Source of the DNA: Camellia lanceoleosa
Taxonomy: Eukaryota > Streptophyta > Magnoliopsida > Ericales > Theaceae
Length of the DNA: 64,000 bases
Assembly (NCBI GenBank): GCA_025200525.1
Contig: CM045758.1
Location: 64,044,598 to 64,108,597 of the forward strand
Direction: 5' to 3'
Shown: positions 55,726 to 64,000 of the stretch, piece after piece
Layout: each line of letters starts with the position of its first letter
How positions within the stretch are numbered: the first letter of the stretch is position 1
The notes under the pieces: model-generated
The model's database searches: none
What the model was told of the DNA's origin: nothing
What the model saw: the letters and a program-made list of their open reading frames with translations, nothing else
Translations under genes and position numbers: made by a program

Positions 55726-58534
55726 GATGGCAGACGACGTTCCACATGACGGAGAGAGAGTGTGAGTACATACCATTGCCGCCTAGAGTGTGACCTTTCG
55801 ATCTAGAGAGGTACCGCCCCGAGGCACATGCATTACCACCCAATACAGTCCGTCACTTTAGCAGGTTTGCACAACGCACACCAGCAGATCTTCTACTATG
55901 AGAGCCACAGTCTCATCTGTCCCACAGTGCCTCCTAGGTATGTACTGCATTCTTACATTTCTGCGATGTACTTTACATTTCTTACATAGCTCACACTTTT
56001 GCATTGTGTTTCATCTGCTCATTCTGAACACATTCACACACTATATTTCTGCTCATTCTGAACACAGGTAGACTCATGTTTTACCCGCGGATATGGGTCC
56101 ACCGCAGCGAAGGAGTGGTACATGGACCTCCCCGACAGTGTCCGGTAGATCATCAATGAGGTGGGGTTCGGTTTGCTCTGCATGGGGCTATCGCACCTTA
56201 TGGTGAGCAGGACCCTCTTGGGTGTACTGGTAGAGAGATGGTGGGATACCACCAACTCTTTCCATTTCTCTACCACCAGGGATATGACGATGACCCCATA
56301 TGATTTTGCCATGTTGACGGGTCTTGAGGTGGGAGGCCGACTGATCCCATACGACTCCGATATGGGTAAGTAGGAGGCCGCTTGGACCTATTTGCTGGGA
56401 GCACACCTGCCTATCTTCCGATCAGGGATGGTCCGATACACCTGGTTCGCGGACCACTACAGAGGGACAGACCCAACGACTATGGAGGGGACTAAGCAGT
56501 ATACCAGAGGTTTCCCAATGTTCCTCTTCGGTACTACCTTGTTTGCCGACAGGGCGAACACAGTCGGGTTATATCTTTTGAGCGCCTTAGTGGACCTATC
56601 TCAGGTTCGGCATTATGATTGGGGCGGCACCGACCAAGCTACCCTATACTGCTACATAAGCTCGACCTCCCGCGGGAGCGAGAACAAAGTTGGCAGCTAT
56701 TAGAGAGCCTGGGAGGTATGCTTTACTTTTTTGCTTTACATTTTCTGCCATGTTTTCTGCTTTGGACTTTCTGTACACTGCACACACCGCACACTGCACA
56801 CATAGTCTAATCTTTGCTCTGCACTTGTACTTTCTATACATTGTACTGCACACTTTGCTTTCTGCATTTTCTATGCATTTTGTATTCTCTGCATTCTGTA
56901 TTCTCTAGACATTGCACACATACTCTGTTTTCCACAATATCTGTGCTTATCTGTATTATCACTGCCGCCCTCTTGCTTTTCACAGCTATAGGTGTATGCT
57001 TATTTCCCGGCGCTTGCTTCTAAGCCGGAGGTTGAGACGCCCTTTGACGTGCCATACTCGCATTGATATAACGGTCGGTGCCAGCCGAGGACCCGGGAGA
57101 CCCTCTCATTCCTTCGCCGGTAATTCGAAACTCACAGTTCTTTCTGCTTTCAGCTTCAAGTCATTTTACATATCTAATGGCAATTTAACAATCTATGCAC
57201 TTGCTGTTTGCAGATCACATGGTAGCCCTGGGCGACGATGCCAGAGGATGCCAGATTTCAGTTCGCCGGAGCTTGGGGTGCTTCCCGATATCGGTTCCTA
57301 CTTGAGGGGCCAGTAGGCTGAGCCTGGTTTCTTAGTGAGCGCTTCATGCTCCGGACACTGGGTCTGTCGTTACAGTCGGTTCCCTTGCCACCTCCACCTT
57401 CTATACGAGCCACAGAGAGTCTCCCCTCAGGAGATCACTGACTTCATGCGAGGTGGAGATGCAGACCTCTTCATTAGGGAGGGGGACTATACGACTTATC
57501 TCCAGATGTATCTCATGCCTTCGTTGACAGGTGTTCGTGCTCACATGGAGAGGGCAACTGATATCCCTTCGCCGAGCAGGGCCCGAGCAGCAGATGCCCC
57601 TTCGACAAGCAGGACCCAAGCACTCGATGGGCGGGGCTAGAGGGATACCCCCTATTAGGCAGAGTTTTGGATGGCCAGACCTTACGATCGAGCTGACGGG
57701 TTGGCGGTACTCTGGAGAGCCTTATCAGATCCCGATTGAGCCTCCGTTGCCTAGTCACAGATATGTCAATACACCCAATGCACCATCGTTATGCATTACA
57801 GCTTTCATTTATCGCTCAGATACTCAGATACTCATTCATTCACTGATCATTTCAACTTGCATTTACAGCCCTTCACCGGATACATCGAGGGATTACTCGA
57901 GGTGTTGGCTTCATTCGAGGGCATGATCTTGAGGAGAGAGACTATGCTTAGCTCCCATGGCATTCAGGTACTTTTTCAGCTTTCTTGCATTTCGGTTATC
58001 ATATTTTTGCTGATATACTGAAACTGACATCTCAACTAAACATTTTCCCACACTGCACTAATACACTGCATGCATAGATCACATCTGACACATTGCATTC
58101 ACATACTGTATCTGACTTCTGCATGTACTCACCTTGCACACCATACTTGCATCTGATACTCATACTATGGCTTAACATATTCAAACTGCCTTTTCAGCTC
58201 ACACCTCTACAAACAGGACCATCAGAGCCTTCTCCAGCAGCAGGGAGAGAGATTCCGGTACGCGGTCGAGGGAGATTTCGGGAGCCCTATCATGCGTGAT
58301 GACAATGATGAGACCAGTGGAGACGAAGAGCCAGCGAGTCCCCAGTCAAAGTCATCTGAGCGTGGAGATGACGGCACTGGCTCAGGTTCTGAGGGTGGTG
58401 ACGATGCTGAGGAGGGCTCCGAGGATGGGAGCGGAGGCAGCTTTGGTTCAAGCTCCGGCTCAGATTTGGACAGTGGCGCCGATGGCGATAGCTCCAACTC
58501 CATGCCCCGGAAGAGAACAAAGAGGGCCTCTTGA
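55726..58534 (+). pseudogene. PMD gene, copy 3 (element Z), six exons, not interrupted by an LTR
   Basis: Predicted exons: 55726-55937 (MADDVPHD, then a frameshift), 56068-56715 (PMD core: LVERWWDTTNSFHFS, MTPYDFAMLTGLEVGG, TWFADHYRGT, MFLFGTTLFADRANTVGLYL), 56986-57119, 57214 to about 57786 (QEITDFMRGGDADLF, YTTYLQMYLMPSLTG), 57869-57967 (GYIEGLLEVLASFEGMIL) and 58198-58534. The last is an acidic repeat-like tail (SGSEGGDDAEEGSEDGSGG) ending KRTKRAS. GT-AG borders are clear at most introns, and CT-rich introns with TTTGCATT-like runs fit plant introns. Stops at about 55762, 56149 and 56371 and in exons 3-4, plus lost donors after exons 3 and 4, make it a pseudogene. It is the best preserved of the three in layout. 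Confidence 0.87.
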
Positions 58535-59084
58535 TCCTGAGATGGGTGGCACTGATTTAGATGTTTTTTGCTTTGTTTCTTTTTACTAGTAGTGTTAGCA
58601 CATTGTACAGCCTTAGGCAGTTTTATTTTCTTTAAAAACTTGTACTCTTTGTAAAAAGAAACCATAATTGGAATGAAAACAGCTTTTTTGATGAAAACGT
58701 GTTGCATTTCACATTCTGAGCATCGCATTGCACCATTTTACACAAAAATGGGATTTAATGGAAATTGAATATTGTACATTGTCTTGACAATTGCTTAGTC
58801 AGGTAGTGAACCAACCAAGACATAACAAACAAAATAAGACAATTCAACGGACAATGCAACAACTCAACAAACAACAACTCGATAAATGAAACAAATATAA
58901 CTCGATAAGCAACAACAAAACAACTCAATAAACAAATTGCGACAACTCGATAAACAAATTGAAACAAACTTGAGAACGACTCAACAAAACCGCAGTAGAA
59001 TGCATCCAGAGGAGAACAAAACACAAGTTTTCAGCATTGTCAACATACAGAGAGACCAAGGCAATTTTGCTGGAGACAAACAGT
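58535..59084 (+). other. 3' UTR of PMD copy 3 and spacer
   Basis: The 3' UTR includes TTAGGCAGTTTTATTTTCTTT and GGAATGAAAAC, shared with the other two copies. From 58845 to 58985 short AACTCAACAAACAACAACTCG-like repeats occur. No gene is seen. Confidence 0.5.
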
Positions 59085-59160
59085 GGCTGTCGGCCACTTG
59101 GTGGTGATTGTCGGCCACTAAAGTGGCCGGTCGGCTACCTTAACTGGTCGGTCAGCCAGT
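59085..59160 (+). promoter_or_regulatory. GGCCG/CGGCC block upstream of DUF7745 (element Z)
   Basis: GTCGGCCAC, AAGTGGCCGGTCGGC and AACTGGTCGGTC repeat about 110-185 bases before the coding start. It is the counterpart of 32335-32465. Confidence 0.45.
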
Positions 59161-59269
59161 GATGTAGGGAGTCTCCAGATTACTGCCACTTGTCTTCCAC
59201 TCAGTGCCTTATCTTCTACAAAAGTTAGGACTTCGTAGTTTCTTCATTCCAGCTCTGTTTTTGCCACAA

Positions 59270-60275
59270 ATAAAGCCATTCTTCACCGAAAAACTCTCCG
59301 ATTGGATTGCAAATTTAGATGGCTCGGAAAAGCTGAATTTCTAGGGTTTTGGGATAAATGCACTATTCCTACTAAGTCGTACTCCGCTGTGTTTTCCATT
59401 CCTTCACGCTGCGGCCAGATGTTGGAACCGGGTTACGCATGTGTTTAGCTTCGGGAGACAAGAGATATATCCCACAATCGAAGAATTCCAAGCTTTGATT
59501 GAATCCCGGCGTGATGAGATCTTGCGCAGTCTCATTTTGGCCACATCCAAGCTTTAGGACGGATGTGTGGGCTCATTTTACATGATGCTTGATCTTTAGT
59601 TCACAATGAAGAACTTGACATTCCCAATCTCATTCACCGATTTTCTGACGCTGGAAACCATGGCGACCGTCTTTGCCAAAGTTTTCAGCAGCATGCCCTT
59701 TGCTTGTGTATGTTGGCTCATTTTCTTCTTGCCCCTGGCTTTAGAGGGTCTAGCATTCGCTTGATAGAAGTTTCCCAAGGCTTGAAGGAGGGCAAGAGTT
59801 GTATTGGCTTAACACTAGCCGAGACTTTAATGGGTTTGGATGCTTTCCATCGTCGGGAGACAACCAGGTTCGCAGGAAGTCCACTACTCTTACAGGTAAT
59901 GTTTCCCACCCTTCTCACATGTGTTTCTCACATCACTCGGCCCTCAGGCTCTGTTTTTCTCTCAAAACCCTTTTCTCACTTTCTCTCCACATACACCTCT
60001 CTATTCTTTAATCTCTCTTATTTTTCATCTCTCCCTAGGTATGGCTCATGGACAAGTTGAAAGTAGTGGATGCTTGCCCTGCATATTCAGCGCGTGGCTA
60101 TTTCTTTCGCCCACAGCTAGTTGATTTCCCAAACGAGGGGTGGTAGTGCCACTAGATGTGCAACAGATCCGCTGTTGACATTGATTGGCGTTGCCCCTGG
60201 TTTGATCTGCCTGAGATGAGCTACAACATGTCTCGACAACCCGGCATTCAGTTGATTGGCTTAACACACTGTGTC
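59270..60275 (+). pseudogene. DUF7745-type gene, copy in element Z, truncated by element H
   Basis: The start codon is ATA where the Y copy has ATG (59270). The frame gives KPFFTEKLSDWIANLDGSEK, a stop near 59339, then LLSRTPLRFLFLHAAARCWN, THVFSFGRQEIYPTIEEFQA (the typical family signature) and NLTFPISFTDFLTLE. After a frameshift it reads AHFLLAPGFRGSSIRLIEVS, LAETLMGLDAFHRRE and FAGSPLLLQ. A GT-AG intron (59896-60038) leads to VWLMDKLKVVDACPAYSARG, two stops near 60145, WRCPWFDLPEM and SRQPGIQLIG. The C-terminal end is lost at the H boundary (60276). Function is unknown. Confidence 0.75.
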
Positions 60276-60681
60276 TGTCATGACCCAAACCCGCCCCTAT
60301 GGGTTAAGGCCATAACCGGCCAGTAATCGAGTGATTACCTACGGCCTCAACTAAATAAATGAAAACTCATCAGAGATGAAGGGGCCAAATGGAAGCAATT
60401 CAAAAACTTTGTCCATAGAGCCGTGCTTAAATGCACGCCGTAACATTCCAAACATTTACACGTTAATAACTCACATCAAAATATGTTCTCACACAAAACA
60501 CTGTACATACAGGATCATACAGAATTAAGTCAGTTAGGCCCAAGACTTATATACAAAGTAGATCAACGTATTCGCCAACATAACAAAACTATAAACAAGG
60601 GTCGGCGGCGATGGGCGCAGACGTGAGACGCTTAATGACTCTCAAAACTTTAATGCTTTCACAAGATCTCGAGGTCGATTC

Positions 60682-61918
60682 TGTAACGCCCCGACTTCCG
60701 GATCGTTAATAAATCAAATCAACCTCAAATTTATAATCGCAGATAACTCATAATCCCAAATATACAAATCATTTCCACAAATAATTAACTCAAATGTCTC
60801 CAAAACATTAATTATACAAATCTCCAAAAATAATATATAGTTGTGGACTAAAAGAATCTCCAACTCAAATAATCTCTTTAGATGCTTCAACTCCCACCGC
60901 CACTAAATTTGCTCTATGCCTGAAAAATAAATTAATTCGGGAAGTATACAATACAACAGGAATAACAAGGCTCAGACATAAAATAAGTTAACAGAGATCC
61001 AGCAATTACACAACCGATTAGATTCGATAAACAAACAATTTACCAAATTGCACAAACAAGTCAACTCGACATATGATAATTTATCCAGAACCAAATACCC
61101 GGCCCTACTCGGTACATGACCAGCGACTGGCCTCACCCCCCTCACCCAAGCACAACCGCTTATCCGGGCTATTGGTACAGAGTATATTGGCAAAGTCCAC
61201 TCGATCCATGTACGGAGCATTTCCACGTCATTTAGCCAGACAAATCAACATTTTCAACACAGAATAACTACACAGAGTTCATCAAATGATTAGAGTAATC
61301 AAATGAATCAACAACAAATAATTCCATAGAATTTATCAAACAATTAGAATAATCACGAGGAGTACAACTTTATGGGAATTAAAAATAAACTCTTTGCAAA
61401 GAGAACTTGGGAAGCATATTGTATACCACCCGAATTACCTCAAATCAATCTCCTCCTTCTCCAACACTTGAATCTCGATCTTTCTCCATGAATCTCCAAA
61501 TTCTAAGCCATAAGGTATGTAAGGTTTCACAAAATCTACAACTCTCCTCCTTTATGAAAATACTTACTCTTACTTTAAACATTCTTAATCTAAACTCTAA
61601 ATCTATATAACAAATGGAAAGAGATATGGAAAAACCATAGAAAGAAGTTGAGAGGTGAGCTCAATTTATAGGCAACTTGGTGTAACATACTAGTTGGAAT
61701 ATGAAAGGACACATTAGGATTTACTTGAAATTAAAGTCTACTAGTTGAAATTTGAAAGGACAAGTTTGAATATGAATGAACCACTAATAAGGATAGTAAA
61801 TGAATCACTAATAAGGATATTAAATGAACAAGTTTGTCATAAAAGCCTACTATTTGGATATGAATAGACAAGTCACTAGTTGGATTATGAAAAGACACTA
61901 AAAATATGAGGTGTCACA
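60682..61918 (-). mobile_element. LTR G (1.2 kb) nested in element H
   Basis: On the minus strand it starts TGTGACACCTC at 61918 and ends GGGGCGTTACA at 60682. ATTCTG occurs at both borders (60678-60683 and 61918-61923), overlapping the LTR ends by one or two bases, so a target duplication of ATTC(T) is likely. TATAAATT on the minus strand (61670-61663) gives a promoter in the same orientation. No internal region is seen, so it is a solo LTR. Confidence 0.7.
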
Positions 61919-62039
61919 TTCTGGGCGTCCCTTGGCTCACCTACAAGTACATGAATGAGCGTGAGCGAATGCCCAATGAATAATATCAAATGAGGAAGAT
62001 ATATAAGTAATCATTGAAACAGTTACAGCAAGCGGCCTT

Positions 62040-62415
62040 TGGCCCCATCATTTATATCTATTGGCCTTTGGCCCAATCCTCTATATCTATCTTTCATATC
62101 AATCGGCCTTCGGCCCAATCATTCATGTCAATCGGCCTTCGGCCCAATCATTCATGTCAATCGGCCTTCAGCCCAACCATTCGTATCAATCGGCCTTTGG
62201 CCCAATCATTCGTATCAATCGGCCTTTGGCCCAATCATTCGTATCAATCGGCCTTCGGCCCAATCATTCGTATCAATCGGCCTCTGGCCCAATCCTTTAT
62301 ATCAATCGGCCTTCAGCCCAATCATTCTTATCAATCGGCCTTTGGCCCAATCATTTATATCAATCGGCCTTCGGCCCAATCATTCGTATCAATCGGCCTT
62401 CGGCCCAATCATTCT
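62040..62415. repeat. 29-bp satellite with GGCCTTCGGCC core
   Basis: CGGCCTTCGGCCCAATCATT recurs every 29 bp (for example 62104 and 62133), about 12-13 copies. Each unit has a GGCC-TTC-GGCC dyad. Because 29 is not a multiple of three, all three plus-strand frames cycle through the repeat, giving the overlapping false ORFs 62014-62539. Confidence 0.92.
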
Positions 62416-62751
62416 TGTTAATTGTTGTCCACTATTCAAATTAATGAACTTACAAAACTTACATATAAGTAAACAATTGGACAACAGTATATTTCAGATA
62501 TCTTGTCAAGATATTACTCACAGTGATCGGCTTGTGTAGTTGCCCTGGAGCTTGACCCTACATATCATGTAACATATATGGGTCACAATTAGTTCAATCC
62601 GTTCATTCATTCACACATTCCTCTGTAGGCTTCATTCTTAACTATTTAACTCAATCGCAATGCTCAATGCATGCCTAAGAGTGCTTAGAAGTGAAAGGGA
62701 ACGGAAAAATAGAACATAGAATGCATTTTCAGATTTTCAGAAAATAGGGTC

Positions 62752-62985
62752 TCCGCTCGAGCGTGGACTTCCCCGCTCGAGTGGACCCTTAAGGCCTGCA
62801 AAAGTACTGGTTGCATCAAAAATACGCTCAAGCATGTAATAGGAAGCTCGAGCGGAAGGCCTGTCTACATAGCTTCCTCGCTCGAGCATGGCCTCCTCCA
62901 CTCGAGCGGAAACCAAATTTGCAAAAAGTACTGGGAGCGCAAAATTCACGCTCGAGCGGCGGTTTCCCCGCTCGAGCGGACATCA
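62752..62985. repeat. Cluster of eight GCTCGAGCG-type palindromes
   Basis: CGCTCGAGCG or variants with one or two changes occur near 62754, 62772, 62822, 62846, 62876, 62900, 62949 and 62969. Pairs lie about 20-24 bp apart. The inner CTCGAG is conserved in seven of the eight. Confidence 0.8.
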
Positions 62986-64000
62986 AACTTCCTGGAAATT
63001 CCAGAATTGTTCTTGGAGTTCAATTCAACATTCAAAAGGCTTATAAGCTCGACTAAGGCACCAAAAACATGCAAATATACCATTTAACACATGGGTGTAA
63101 GCAATATGAAGCCAATCCTCTAAAATCATGGTTCAATACTTCAAATTCACTCATGGCTCATGTTTTCAACCTCATTTAAGCTCCATATTTTTAACAATCA
63201 AACATGCATGCTAAATTTGATCTCATTTCCATTACAATTGATGCAATTGGTATTCATTCACATGAAATTCAACAAAAACATGCTTGCATGTATGATCCAA
63301 CCCTCAATCTTTCCTATTTGACATGCCACATGCTAGATTATACCAAACCATGGCAATTTATAACAATTCTATGCATGCATGTGCATTTCAACTTCAATTT
63401 CATCAATTAGAGTGCAACTCTTGTTCTTGATCACCAATTAACCTTTAATTCGCCAAATCACAAGTTCAAACTCATGAATTCATAAACAATCACTTACCTA
63501 GAAATTCAATTTATGATCAACTCTTGAGTTGGACTTCAAATTCACAAGCTTAAGCCAAAATTACACAACTTTCTCCCTCTCTCTCTCTCTAACAACCGGC
63601 CTCCTCTCTTCCTTAGAGTTTGATCAGCCAAAAATGAAGGTATATGAGGGAAAATAAGTGTATAAAGCCTCACCCATAAAGTCCCACTAACTTCAATATA
63701 ATATTACTAAAGTAATTGGGCACTAGTTTAACAATTTAATCAATTTAATCTGGCCCGAATCAATTTTTCAATTAAATTTCACCGTAGGTTCTAAAAATTA
63801 TGCCAATCACCATGGCGCAATCAATTTCGGGTTCCGTGGCCGATAAGGCCTCCAATTTAATTCCCAAAGCAAACTATTCAAACAGATATTCCTACGGTGA
63901 ACAGATAGAACTTCAAATTCACATGTATTCACAAAATGGCACATAAAATCATGCTAAACACATAATCATATGCAAGTTAAGGACCAATTAACATACTACG
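62986..64000 (-). other. Right end of window within element H
   Basis: AT-rich sequence with a minus-strand promoter-like region (63560-63690). No gene, no second LTR border and no coding domain is visible. Confidence 0.4.

Larger units (their letters stand above)
45402..60275 (-). mobile_element. Element Z: minus-strand Tat-type element with antisense PMD and DUF7745
   Basis: In its own orientation (right to left): DUF7745 and PMD on the opposite strand, microrepeat spacer, minisatellite, pre-LTR tail, polypurine tract and 3' LTR D. It is an inverted relative of W. Solo LTR E interrupts it at 49532-53657, and element H cuts it at 60276, so gag and pol are not seen. LTR D is followed on its 3' side by X at the sequence ACCGC; the partner target duplication would be outside the window. 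Confidence 0.8.
60276..64000 (-). mobile_element. Element H: minus-strand LTR-type element, running off the right edge
   Basis: The left border TGTCATGACCC at 60276 interrupts the DUF7745 copy, whose homologue in Y continues past this point. Read on the minus strand this is an LTR-like end (GGGTCATGACA). A TATA-like CTTTATACAC near 63665 and a CT-run after it (63570-63600) place the promoter on the minus strand. The style resembles Tekay/Del chromovirus LTRs, but no coding domain is in the window, so the family is a guess. ORFs here are short or due to the satellite. Confidence 0.6.

Noticed and set aside
62014..62539. Three overlapping ORFs with INRPSAQSF-type repeats
   Set aside because: All are readings of the 29-bp satellite in three frames.
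62752..62985. Cloning-vector or linker contamination because of many XhoI sites
   Set aside because: The sites are imperfect, spread in AT-rich plant-like sequence, and no vector sequence is present.

Overview
This is plant nuclear DNA, almost certainly from a eudicot with a large, repeat-rich genome. The evidence is very long LTRs (3.5-5.2 kb), gag-pol of the Ty3/gypsy Tat/Ogre type with two RNase H domains, plant mobile domain (PMD) genes, DUF7745-type genes, and plant promoter motifs (G-box, Evening Element, TATA). I see no ordinary host gene, tRNA, rRNA or CRISPR array. Every gene-like stretch belongs to a mobile element and is broken by stops, frameshifts or insertions. The species cannot be named from sequence alone.

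Layout, using letters I assign. Element W (plus strand, 1-9449) enters from the left: an antisense PMD gene (100-3042), a 46-49 bp minisatellite, a polypurine tract and 3' LTR A (5946-9449). Element X (minus strand, the oldest host) is seen as two pieces: 9450-12714 (antisense ORF, 103-bp array, integrase) and 43562-45401 (RT, RNase H). They are separated by element Y (plus, 12715-43556, TSD GGCCC/GGTCC). Y has a 4.0 kb 5' LTR B, a tRNA primer site, gag, protease, RT, RNase H, a second archaeal-type RNase H and integrase. These are followed by two genes on the opposite strand, DUF7745 and PMD, then a 39-bp minisatellite and a 5'-truncated 3' LTR ending at 43556. Y is itself hit by two solo LTRs: C (26615-31851, TSD GCCGG/GCCGG) inside DUF7745 and F (34693-39435, TSD CTCAC/CTCGC) inside PMD.

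Element Z (minus, 45402-60275) is an inverted relative of W. It has 3' LTR D, the polypurine tract, a minisatellite, PMD (55726-58534) and DUF7745 (59270-60275), and is cut by solo LTR E (49532-53657, TSD GCACC/GCGCC). At 60276 Z is interrupted by a different LTR-type element H (minus strand, running off the right edge), which carries a nested 1.2 kb LTR G (60682-61918), a 29-bp satellite and a cluster of CTCGAG palindromes.

How the parts work together: in Y and Z the element carries a PMD gene followed by a DUF7745 gene, head to tail on the antisense strand between pol and the 3' LTR. W shows the PMD gene at the same place. Each gene has its own candidate promoter, marked by a GGCCG/CGGCC-rich block. 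The same kind of block sits just upstream of the LTR core promoters. The LTRs share further architecture despite sequence divergence: a palindromic G-box, a small dyad, a TATA box, a second dyad, a predicted 1.3-2.7 kb leader intron, and several hairpins whose paired bases co-vary between copies. These shared modules and the antisense gene cargo are the most interesting content of the window.
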